A DNA stretch of 5,214 nt from Thermoplasmata archaeon (GCA_021797225.1 JAKAAE010000114.1:1-5214), one strand, 5' to 3'; positions 1-5,214 are shown, numbered from the stretch's first letter. Notes: generated by a model from the sequence alone, not told the origin. Program-made: numbers and translations.

Positions 1-579
1 GCAATGCAGAATTTAAAGAACTATGTGGGAGCCATAATAGCCTATGAGAAAGCTATCTCTCTTGATCCTGATGACCCAAATTTTCATTTTAACCGTGCAA
101 CTGCACTGGATTCCATTAAGCGCTGGGACGACGCCATAAAGGAATACGATGAGGCAATCAGACTAGACCCACAGAAATCCTATTATTATGGCAACAAGGG
201 ACTTGATTTAGCAGATCTCCAGCGTTACAGTGAGGCAGCTGATGAATTTAACAGAGCAATAAAACTGGAACCGGAGAATCCCTATTATCATTATAGTAGA
301 GCGAGGGCACTAAATGCTTTAAAAGAATATAAGGAGGCAGAATCGGAATTCCAGGAATCAATCAGGCGTGAACCAGACAATTCAGGGTTTCATTTCGGCA
401 GAGCTGAGGCATTGAACGAGTTGAAACTTTACGAAGAGGCAATAAAAGAATATAGTATATGTATACAGCTTGATCCTAAGTATATGGGGGCTTATTACAA
501 TAGTGGACTTATATTATCAAAGCTGGGTCGTTATAAGGATGCCGTTAAGGAATTTGATGCGGCAATCAAATTAAAACCG
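1..579 (+). repeat. In-frame 102-nt TPR-coding tandem repeats
   Basis: Six consecutive units with a 102-nt period (34 codons) are marked by the codons for the conserved acidic/lysine-Pro pair, beginning at 64, 166, 268, 370, 472 and 574. The first unit is cut by the window edge. The repeats are conserved as protein (Y/F at helix B, the A-I-K/R-L-D/E/K-P ending) but have diverged at the nucleotide level, so they are old repeats and not a recent tandem expansion. Confidence 0.85.
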
Positions 580-885
580 GATAATCCAGGTTCCTACTAT
601 AATAAGGCTGTTGCTTTAAAGCATTTAGGACTTTACAACGATGCGTTAAACAGCATAAATATAATATATAACACTGATGAGGTAGAGCCATTTTTAATTT
701 ATGCGGAGCTGATGTTTTTATTGGGAAGAGATAAGGAGGCCAGAAAGTTATTTTCTGAGGTTTTTGATGAGGGTAACATCACAGAAGAAGATATATGTGA
801 AGCCTTGAATAACCAGTTAAATAATGAAAATTCCCGACAGGAAGTAAAGGTAATAAAAACAATTATGAAGATGTACTGTAAATAA
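1..885 (+). CDS. TPR-repeat protein, 5' end missing
   Basis: This is a scaffold-type protein built from tetratricopeptide repeats; such proteins hold partner proteins together and have no catalysis of their own. Numbering residues from the ATG at 4, canonical 34-residue TPRs end at D21-P22, D55-P56, E89-P90, E123-P124, D157-P158 and K191-P192, exactly 34 apart. A weaker seventh repeat follows at about 194-225, an irregular helical pair at about 228-255, and a non-TPR tail to residue 293. The ATG at 4 is probably not the start. The codon before it (GCA, Ala) plus Met-Gln-Asn-Leu-Lys fits exactly onto helix A of the next repeat (A-L-D-S-I-K), so the frame enters the window in the middle of a TPR and the gene starts upstream. 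I see no signal peptide or membrane segment in the visible part, so it is probably cytoplasmic. The specific partner and function cannot be told. The neighbouring STAND protein also carries TPRs, but a 232-bp gap with a possible terminator argues against one operon. Confidence 0.9.
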   Translation, partial: AMQNLKNYVGAIIAYEKAISLDPDDPNFHFNRATALDSIKRWDDAIKEYDEAIRLDPQKSYYYGNKGLDLADLQRYSEAADEFNRAIKLEPENPYYHYSRARALNALKEYKEAESEFQESIRREPDNSGFHFGRAEALNELKLYEEAIKEYSICIQLDPKYMGAYYNSGLILSKLGRYKDAVKEFDAAIKLKPDNPGSYYNKAVALKHLGLYNDALNSINIIYNTDEVEPFLIYAELMFLLGRDKEARKLFSEVFDEGNITEEDICEALNNQLNNENSRQEVKVIKTIMKMYCK

Positions 886-890
886 AAATA

Positions 891-905
891 TTATATTTTG
901 ATTTT
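891..905 (+). terminator. Possible archaeal poly-T terminator
   Basis: A T-rich non-template stretch (TTATATTTTGATTTT) begins 5 nt after the TAA of the TPR gene. Archaeal RNA polymerase terminates at T-runs without needing a hairpin, so this is a reasonable end for that transcript. The whole gap is AT-rich, which makes the call weak. Confidence 0.25.
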
Positions 906-1078
906 AAGGCAGAAGCATATAACTAATTCAGAATAATCACTAAAACTAGTATTTATTAAAATCCCATTTATACATTTAAAAAAAGATAATAAAAAATAAT
1001 TCCATTATCGGAAATTATATATTCCAATTGAGATGTACAACTTATCAATAAAATCCAAAAATTTATTAATATTAAACA

Positions 1079-1087
1079 TTTATATTA
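1079..1087 (+). promoter_or_regulatory. TATA-like box before the dehydrogenase operon
   Basis: TTTATATTA is preceded by an A-rich stretch that could serve as a BRE. An archaeal TATA box centred near 1083 would place the transcription start around 1107-1110. That gives a leader of only about 8-11 nt before the ATG at 1118, or about 17-20 nt before the ATG at 1127. Neither ATG has a Shine-Dalgarno, which fits a short-leader or leaderless first gene of an operon. In sequence this AT-rich, such matches occur by chance. Confidence 0.35.
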
Positions 1088-1117
1088 TTAAAGGAATGCC
1101 TCTGTTTCTTAAAAATA

Positions 1118-2113
1118 ATGATTAATATGGCAAATAGGATTCATAATAAGATAAGTGTCGCCCTTGTGGGATATGGTTATATTGCAAAGTACTGGGAAAA
1201 GGCAATTCTGGATGATGGTAGAATGAATATTTACGGAATTTATGATAAGGGCATTGCCGAATCTAACCTCCCCGACCATAAGGTATATAAAAGTCTGGCG
1301 AGTCTCTGTGAGGACAATCAGATAAATACATGCATAATATGCACACCAACAGAGGATCATTATACAACCGCAATGGAGCTCTTATCATCGGGAAAGAATA
1401 TTGTGATGGAAAAACCATCCGTTCTGAATATGACAGAATACAATGACTTAATAAGAAAGGCGGAGGAAAATCAAGCATTGATTTATAATGCATTCCACTT
1501 TGTCTATTCACCTGAAATTGCCTGGTTCCGTTCATCTTTATCAGGACTTTATGAGCGCTTTGGAAAGATTGGTAGCTTTTACTCCTATTTTTCTGATCCA
1601 TATTATATTGGTGGAAAATTGAAGAGCAATGCATTGAGCCTTCTAGGCAGCTGGGTTGATAGCGGGTCAAATATTTTGAGCATGCTGTATTCTATATTTT
1701 CCCATATTTGGATGGATTCACTGACATTCGGTGACAGTTATGCTGGTCAATTCTCCGATTTATTTTCTACGGCTTCCCTGAAATTCGAGGATTCACATAA
1801 CAATACCGGCTTTGGAAACACTGTTACTAACTGGGTCTCGAATTCATCCATGAAGTATACTGAATTTCTATTTCCTGACACGAATTCACAAATCCGGCTA
1901 AATCATTCTCAAATTGCAGTCACACTTACAGAAGGATCCAGCAACGAGATTCTGTTTTCATCAACCGTAGAAAATCGTCTTCTTGCCCATTACACCGGTC
2001 TTGTTGATGACGTTTATAAATCCCTGTCTTCGGGCACCGGTAATAAGGAATACGGAAAATTGGTATATGATACAATGTACGGTACAGTAAAAGAAGGTGG
2101 TAAGAATGCCTGA
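1118..2113 (+). CDS. Gfo/Idh/MocA-family dehydrogenase, probably aldose 1-dehydrogenase type
   Basis: This is a predicted cytoplasmic NAD(P)-dependent sugar oxidoreductase of 331 residues, a normal family length. Domains in order: an N-terminal Rossmann fold (about 10-125) with the nucleotide-binding G-x-G-x-x-A at G18-G20-A23; the strand and motif C-T-P-T-E-D-H at 75-81; the hallmark E98-K99-P100; then the C-terminal alpha/beta substrate domain (about 126-331) ending in the usual long helix pair. The usual D-x-G-x-H catalytic motif reads D181-S-G-S-N185. From memory, arabinose/galactose 1-dehydrogenases of this family (for example Azospirillum L-arabinose 1-dehydrogenase) use an Asp and an Asn at these positions together with the EKP lysine. 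I therefore infer aldose oxidation to the lactone rather than an inactive enzyme; the exact sugar and cofactor cannot be read. The ATG at 1118 is taken as start, but the ATG at 1127 (Met4) is equally possible because the conserved fold begins at about residue 11. The gene overlaps the next by 8 nt, so the two are co-transcribed. Confidence 0.9.
   Translation: MINMANRIHNKISVALVGYGYIAKYWEKAILDDGRMNIYGIYDKGIAESNLPDHKVYKSLASLCEDNQINTCIICTPTEDHYTTAMELLSSGKNIVMEKPSVLNMTEYNDLIRKAEENQALIYNAFHFVYSPEIAWFRSSLSGLYERFGKIGSFYSYFSDPYYIGGKLKSNALSLLGSWVDSGSNILSMLYSIFSHIWMDSLTFGDSYAGQFSDLFSTASLKFEDSHNNTGFGNTVTNWVSNSSMKYTEFLFPDTNSQIRLNHSQIAVTLTEGSSNEILFSSTVENRLLAHYTGLVDDVYKSLSSGTGNKEYGKLVYDTMYGTVKEGGKNA
2094..2100 (+). 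promoter_or_regulatory. Shine-Dalgarno that fixes the STAND gene start
   Basis: AAGGTGG lies inside the last codons of the dehydrogenase gene. Its AGGTG core (2095-2099) complements the conserved 16S 3' end and stands 6 nt before the ATG at 2106. This supports ATG 2106 over the in-frame GTG at 2097, which lies within the site itself. Confidence 0.75.
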
Positions 2114-4574
2114 GAGCAGGTTTTCAAAAAAAACACAGCAAGCTATTAAAAAGTTTACTGATAGGGTTGAACCATTCAAGGTATTCAATCAGTGGCGTGA
2201 TGGAATAGCCAGCGGGAAAATAGATCGCAAAGTGATAGTTTTTTATGGTGTTGGGGGAATTGGAAAGTCAAGACTCATATCGGAGCTCATGGCTACCCTA
2301 GACAAAAGAAACAAGAATGCAAATGAACTTACAGTAAACGTTATCTTTGCCGGCATGGATATACACGAATATAATTCACCCGCAGCAGTTTTGCTTGGTC
2401 TCAGGAAACAGATAAGGTACCCGTGTGTCCTTTTCGATTATGGACTGGTCAAATATCTATCATCAATAGGGAAGACTGCCGATCAGATTAAGGAATTCAT
2501 ACCTAAAAATAGTGTTCTCTGGGATATAACCGGTGATGTACTTGAAGCCATACATATTCCAGTTGGCCTAGTGGACAAAATCGCAGTCAGGCTCAGGGAA
2601 AAATATTCCATACAGTTCAAGGAGTACCATGATGAGATTGAAGCAATAGATGCCTGCAAGAGGAATCCGGAGGCAATATCGGAGAGGTTACCGCATCTAC
2701 TTGGTATAGATATTTCCATAGCATCCCACAGCAAGGGTTCAATATTTGCCATCTTTCTGGATTCATATGAATCCATATATAAAAGGCAGGATTTTGAATT
2801 ATTGAATAGCGATCCGGATGAATTCATACAGGAGCTTGTAATCTCTTCGGAAAGAACACTGTTTGTAATAGGGAGCAGGGAATATCTGAAATGGGAGCAG
2901 AAAGACCCATCGTGGAATGAGATACTGGACCAGCACATACTGGATTATCTCAGCGACCAGGACTCAGACTACTTCCTTAAATCAGTGCCTATTCCGGACG
3001 AATCAATCAGAAAGTCAATAATAACAAGCAGCAAGGGTCTTCCACTATACTTAGATCTCTGCGTTGAAATTTATTTGAGAAATAAGGATAATAACATTTC
3101 AGGATACGATTTTATGATTCCTACCAATGAGATTATACCCAGATTCCTGTCGCACCTTTCAGAAGATGAAAGGACATTATTCACTGCATTATCCTATCTG
3201 CATTTTTTCAATTTTAACATCTTCGAGATTCTGGTAAAGGAGCTCAATATACCGGTTGCCCTTTCAAACTTTGAGGAGATAATAGACCATTCATTTGTTT
3301 TAAAGGTGGAAGAAATAGAGGGAGTATACAAAATACATGACAATTTTTATGATTATGTAATAAACAATCCGGCGATAAGTGGCAAATCCATAATCATGAA
3401 TAAAATCTTTTCAGGTGTGATAGACTACCTTGACGATAATAAACATGATATTCCCTATAACTCAATAGTAGTTTTTTATCCCAACGTTATAAATCTTCTT
3501 TCATATATACCGGAACAGGGCATCAGTAACGGCGAAAAATTCCTTGAGCTATCAATATTCCTTGTAGATGCCGGATACTGGACTATAGTTGGCAATATTA
3601 TCAGTAAGATTATTAAAAAGCATCCGGAAGATGGTCGTATTCAATTCCTTTTAGCAGTATATTTCAGGAGGATTGGGATGCTGGAGAATAGTATTAGAAT
3701 GCTTAAAAGTATCAATTCAGACAACACATTATTCGGTAATTATAAAGATTATGTGACCTATTACAGTGCGGATACACTGCGTGTTATGGGCAATTTTCCT
3801 GATGCATTGGACACGTTTAAGAAGATATCTAAAAAATATAAAAATAATAAGGATGAAGAACTTTACATTAAATCCCAGAATCAAATAGGAGACCTCACTT
3901 TTCTTTCGGGCAAATTTTCTGATGCAATGGCGATCCTTGAATCAATATCCGGGGAACAGAAGAGGGATTCTGTACTTTTTGCAGAAGCACTCAGGATTGA
4001 AGGACACATATACAGGTTTAATTTTATGTTAGAGGATGCCATTGGAAAATATTTTAATTCCATGGAGCTGGCAAGAAAACTCAATATTTTGGGTTTGCAA
4101 GGTGAATTATATAACAATCTAGCAGAGTCTTACTGCTGGTTCGACCCGGAAAAGGCTATTGAGTATGGGCAGAAATCGCTGGAGATTAATCACTACCTCA
4201 ATGCACCGGTAGAATACGGCAAAACTTATGCAGCTCTGTCTATAGCTAACTCAATTAGAGGTAACTTTGCCTCCAGTTTGAAATATTCTGATCTGGCACT
4301 TGCAACTCAGGAACAGGTCAAATATCCTGGTGGGATGGTATATGCACATGGAAGTTACTGCCTTATATATCTTAAGACTGGAAATACAGATAAGTTCATG
4401 GAACACTACAGTGAAATGAAAAAACTAGTAGGCAAACTGGGAGCAATAGAATATACTATGCTTCCATATTATGTGTATCTGAATGCGCCGGAACTTAAGA
4501 ATATGGAAAAGGATCTACAGTGGCTTGATTATGGCAAAACCGTGAAAAATATAAAGGAAATACTGAAAATGTAG
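2106..4574 (+). CDS. STAND (NB-ARC-like) ATPase with C-terminal TPR sensor
   Basis: This is a predicted signal-transduction ATPase of 822 residues. These proteins sit inactive with ADP, bind a ligand through C-terminal repeats, exchange to ATP and oligomerise. Order along the protein: a short lead-in with the typical F-T-D-R at 17-20; Walker A G48-V-G-G-I-G-K54-S55; Walker B I-F-L-D219-S-Y-E; the sensor-1-like G256-S-R258-E; G311-L-P-L; a winged-helix region (about 340-420) ending in I410-H411-D412, which matches the NB-ARC MHD motif; a helical linker; then about seven TPR-like units from about 510 to 780, several with 38-40-residue spacing. Walker A and B are about 160 residues apart, roughly twice the distance in APAF-1, because of a mostly helical insert at about 100-205. 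All key ATPase residues are present. No effector domain precedes the ATPase and I see no HTH, nuclease, protease or membrane segment after it, so output must come from a partner or from oligomerisation. It overlaps the dehydrogenase gene by 8 nt with its own Shine-Dalgarno, so expression is coupled. A MalT-like regulator without DNA-binding domain, or a defence STAND protein, are both possible. Confidence 0.9.
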   Translation: MPESRFSKKTQQAIKKFTDRVEPFKVFNQWRDGIASGKIDRKVIVFYGVGGIGKSRLISELMATLDKRNKNANELTVNVIFAGMDIHEYNSPAAVLLGLRKQIRYPCVLFDYGLVKYLSSIGKTADQIKEFIPKNSVLWDITGDVLEAIHIPVGLVDKIAVRLREKYSIQFKEYHDEIEAIDACKRNPEAISERLPHLLGIDISIASHSKGSIFAIFLDSYESIYKRQDFELLNSDPDEFIQELVISSERTLFVIGSREYLKWEQKDPSWNEILDQHILDYLSDQDSDYFLKSVPIPDESIRKSIITSSKGLPLYLDLCVEIYLRNKDNNISGYDFMIPTNEIIPRFLSHLSEDERTLFTALSYLHFFNFNIFEILVKELNIPVALSNFEEIIDHSFVLKVEEIEGVYKIHDNFYDYVINNPAISGKSIIMNKIFSGVIDYLDDNKHDIPYNSIVVFYPNVINLLSYIPEQGISNGEKFLELSIFLVDAGYWTIVGNIISKIIKKHPEDGRIQFLLAVYFRRIGMLENSIRMLKSINSDNTLFGNYKDYVTYYSADTLRVMGNFPDALDTFKKISKKYKNNKDEELYIKSQNQIGDLTFLSGKFSDAMAILESISGEQKRDSVLFAEALRIEGHIYRFNFMLEDAIGKYFNSMELARKLNILGLQGELYNNLAESYCWFDPEKAIEYGQKSLEINHYLNAPVEYGKTYAALSIANSIRGNFASSLKYSDLALATQEQVKYPGGMVYAHGSYCLIYLKTGNTDKFMEHYSEMKKLVGKLGAIEYTMLPYYVYLNAPELKNMEKDLQWLDYGKTVKNIKEILKM

Positions 4575-4646
4575 ATTGAATATTGCCGTATTATAAAATA
4601 ACATTAGAGAAACAGTGCGGTAGAATGGTAAATATTACTGTGTCTT

Positions 4647-4665
4647 CTCATTTACTATGAGTTTT
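4647..4665 (+). terminator. Possible terminator of the dehydrogenase-STAND operon
   Basis: A perfect 5-bp stem CTCAT/ATGAG with a 5-nt loop (TTACT) is followed at once by TTTT and then AT-rich sequence with further T-runs to about 4677. It lies about 75 bp after the STAND stop codon. The stem is short, but the T-run alone could end an archaeal transcript. Confidence 0.3.
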
Positions 4666-4743
4666 AAATTATTATTTAGAGATCACATCAATTTAATAGT
4701 TTGTCTATATCTAAATTGCCGATGAACAGGAGCTTAATTCTGG

Positions 4744-4766
4744 ATCACATACTGACTGTATGAGAT
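4744..4766. repeat. Inverted repeat, 9-nt arms
   Basis: ATCACATAC (4744-4752) and GTATGAGAT (4758-4766) pair at 8 of 9 positions around the 5-nt loop TGACT. It has no T-run directly after it, so it is not an obvious terminator. It could be a regulator site or part of a structured RNA. Confidence 0.5.
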
Positions 4767-4786
4767 GATATTTATAGAAAAGCTAA

Positions 4787-4801
4787 ATATTGGTTCAATA
4801 T
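4787..4801. repeat. Inverted repeat, 6-bp perfect stem
   Basis: ATATTG (4787-4792) and CAATAT (4796-4801) are perfect complements around a 3-nt loop GTT. It is short and AT-rich, so chance is likely, but it lies 20 nt after the 4744-4766 dyad. Confidence 0.35.
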
Positions 4802-4819
4802 AAAATATTATTAGTTATA

Positions 4820-4869
4820 TATCAACCACTATTCGTTTTAAGAATTTCATAATTTAGTTATTGTTGATA
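4820..4869. repeat. Spaced inverted repeat TATCAAC/GTTGATA
   Basis: TATCAAC (4820-4826) and GTTGATA (4863-4869) are perfect 7-nt complements 36 nt apart. They enclose a smaller ATTC/GAAT pair (4831-4834 with 4842-4845). As RNA this could form an extended hairpin; as DNA it could be two half-sites of a dimeric or looping regulator. Confidence 0.4.
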
Positions 4870-4900
4870 CAAATCGAAACTTACAATCATATCAAAAACA

Positions 4901-4947
4901 TCCTATAATAAAGGAAACATTAGCCATAAGTTTCCTCTAATATAGGA
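4901..4947. repeat. Large nested inverted repeat before the AAA_14 gene
   Basis: Two 18-nt arms, TCCTATAATAAAGGAAAC (4901-4918) and GTTTCCTCTAATATAGGA (4930-4947), flank an 11-nt centre. They pair at 16 of 18 positions: 7 perfect pairs, a four-position block with two mismatches, then 7 perfect pairs next to the loop. No T-run follows, so it is not a classical terminator. It ends 4 nt before the TATA-like box of the AAA_14 gene, the place for an operator or activator site. The right arm also complements GAAACTTA at 4876-4883 through TAAGTTTC at 4927-4934. Confidence 0.8.
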
Positions 4948-4950
4948 ATA

Positions 4951-4959
4951 ATTAAATAA
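4951..4959 (+). promoter_or_regulatory. TATA-like box of the AAA_14 gene
   Basis: ATTAAATAA is centred about 24 nt before the ATG at 4979, the spacing expected for an archaeal promoter driving a leaderless transcript. No Shine-Dalgarno precedes that ATG, which agrees. A second candidate, TAATATA at 4938-4944, lies inside the right arm of the inverted repeat; it would give a leader of roughly 12 nt, and a protein bound to the dyad would hide it. Confidence 0.45.
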
Positions 4960-4978
4960 CAATTACAGATAACCTGGT

Positions 4979-5214
4979 ATGGCTGACTCTATCCAGCTTA
5001 TGAATATTTTAAGGGATCAGAAAGATCGCATGATGCGTTTGATATCTAATGATAAAATCATAAAGAGAGAATTGCCATTCGATATAAATTCATTAACATT
5101 AGGGGCTGCGGTTATAATATTAGGACCGAGAAGGTGTGGCAAATCTACATTTTCATTTGACATACTTAAAAATAACAAATTTGGATATGTTAATTTTGAC
5201 GACGAACGGTTAAA
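4979..5214 (+). CDS. Archaeal AAA_14/DUF4143-type ATPase, 3' end missing
   Basis: This is the N-terminal 78 codons of a P-loop ATPase of the archaeal type with an AAA_14 core and usually a C-terminal DUF4143 domain (full members are about 400 residues, from memory). Visible features: an N-terminal helix with L-R-D-Q-K-D-R, then I-I-K-R-E-L at 27-32, the strand A-V-I-I-L, Walker A G49-P-R-R-C-G-K55-S-T57, and the following strand Y-V-N-F-D-D-E-R-L (70-78). The G-P-R-R-x-G-K-S-T and Y-x-N-F-D-D-E-R-L pair is characteristic of this family. Walker B and everything C-terminal lie beyond the window. The role of these ATPases is poorly known; they are numerous in archaea and have been suggested to act with mobile or toxin-like systems, but nothing here shows this. 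ATG 4979 is chosen because a TATA-like box sits 24 nt upstream; ATG 5000 (Met8) is the alternative. It appears to be a separate transcription unit from the STAND operon. Confidence 0.85.
   Translation, partial: MADSIQLMNILRDQKDRMMRLISNDKIIKRELPFDINSLTLGAAVIILGPRRCGKSTFSFDILKNNKFGYVNFDDERL

Larger units (their letters stand above)
886..1117. other. AT-rich intergenic gap, no gene seen
   Basis: This 232-bp non-coding stretch lies between the TPR gene and the dehydrogenase operon. It is strongly AT-biased, with A-runs around 978-996, and all frames carry frequent stops. It holds the possible terminator at its left end and a TATA-like box at 1079-1087. A small dyad, TTCC-N6-GGAA at 1000-1013, is the only symmetry I noticed and could be chance. 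A nine-codon mini-ORF (ATG at 1096, TAA at 1123-1125) ends just before the second in-frame ATG of the downstream gene; it has no visible ribosome binding site and I do not call it a gene. Confidence 0.7.
4575..4978. other. Dyad-rich intergenic region, no gene seen
   Basis: This 404-bp non-coding stretch separates the STAND gene from the AAA_14 gene. On both strands I find only mini-ORFs of about 10-15 codons (for example ATG 4625 to TGA 4660, and ATG 4722 to TGA 4763), none with a ribosome binding site. The stretch contains at least five inverted repeats, listed separately: 4647-4661, 4744-4766, 4787-4801, 4820-4869 and 4901-4947. The octamer GATCACAT also occurs twice, at 4681-4688 and 4743-4750. 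Such density is more than ordinary spacer, but AT-rich sequence yields short dyads easily. It could hold a terminator, an operator region or a non-coding RNA. Confidence 0.7.

Noticed and set aside
1096..1125. Nine-codon upstream ORF ending just before the second ATG of the dehydrogenase gene
   Set aside because: No ribosome binding site and the length is expected by chance; it would matter only if conserved in relatives.
1109..1670. Open frames on the minus strand across the first half of the dehydrogenase gene
   Set aside because: They lie opposite a well-supported gene, overlap each other, and their translations show no recognisable motif; they are shadows.
1658..1672. Inactive (pseudo-enzyme) dehydrogenase because the catalytic His is missing
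   Set aside because: Asn at this position is normal in arabinose/galactose 1-dehydrogenase-type members, and the cofactor motif and EKP lysine are intact.
2097..2099. GTG as start of the STAND gene
   Set aside because: It lies within the AAGGTGG ribosome binding site, which is correctly placed for ATG 2106 instead.
1961..2188. Minus-strand open frame across the gene overlap, with a hydrophobic translation that could look like a small membrane protein
   Set aside because: It is fully opposite two real coding regions, and the hydrophobicity comes from the complement of their Lys/Glu-rich codons.
2483..4117. Minus-strand open frames inside the STAND gene (2483-2938 and 3881-4117)
   Set aside because: Their translations are Ser/Cys-rich and lack motifs or ribosome binding sites, while the + strand frame has continuous ATPase and TPR signatures.
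2106..4574. Frameshift or fusion in the long STAND gene, given its unusual Walker A-B spacing
   Set aside because: A single uninterrupted frame carries all motifs in the right order, and the insert has ordinary coding character like the rest.
4719..4770. Possible C/D box guide RNA (GATGA at 4721, CTGA at 4752, GATGA at 4764)
   Set aside because: Box spacing is too long for archaeal C/D sRNAs, the C boxes match poorly, and no final D box follows.
4871..4935. CRISPR-like repeats, because of GAAAC at 4876 and 4914
   Set aside because: Only five bases are shared, the intervals are not regular beyond the two copies, and no third direct copy exists.

Overview
The window is AT-rich. Its Ile codons lean strongly to ATA and its Arg codons are a mix rich in AGA and AGG. 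Between genes there are TATA-like boxes, and the one start inside an operon has an AGGTG Shine-Dalgarno. One of the proteins is an AAA_14/DUF4143-type ATPase of the kind that is very abundant in archaea. Together this suggests an archaeon, plausibly an acidophile of the Thermoplasmatales (Ferroplasma/Picrophilus/Cuniculiplasma type). That assignment is inferred from style and is not proven. All four genes are on the + strand, and I see no transposase, integrase, tRNA, rRNA or CRISPR array.

Layout: (1) 1-885 is the 3' part of a gene for a regular TPR protein that begins upstream of the window. (2) 886-1117 is an AT-rich gap with a possible poly-T terminator and a TATA-like box. (3) 1118-2113 encodes a Gfo/Idh/MocA-family NAD(P)-dependent oxidoreductase. 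Its catalytic motif is D-x-G-x-N, which points to an aldose 1-dehydrogenase of the arabinose/galactose dehydrogenase type. (4) 2106-4574 encodes an 822-residue STAND (NB-ARC-like) ATPase with a TPR-rich C-terminal half. Its start codon overlaps the end of the dehydrogenase gene by 8 nt and has its own Shine-Dalgarno, so the two form a tightly coupled operon. (5) 4575-4978 is a 404-bp gap unusually rich in dyad symmetries. The largest is an 18-nt-arm, 47-nt inverted repeat just upstream of a TATA-like box. (6) 4979 to the edge is the start of an archaeal AAA_14 ATPase (Walker A GPRRCGKST), truncated by the window.

How the parts may work together: a STAND ATPase with a TPR sensor but no N-terminal effector or DNA-binding domain, co-translated with a sugar-dehydrogenase-like enzyme, is the most interesting combination here. 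It could be a metabolite-gated signalling pair, or a STAND module that uses the oxidoreductase as a separate effector subunit (NAD(P)-linked). Both ideas are inference from gene order. The second point of interest is the inverted-repeat region before the AAA_14 gene. There three GAAAC half-sites can pair in two mutually exclusive ways, which would suit an operator or an RNA switch.
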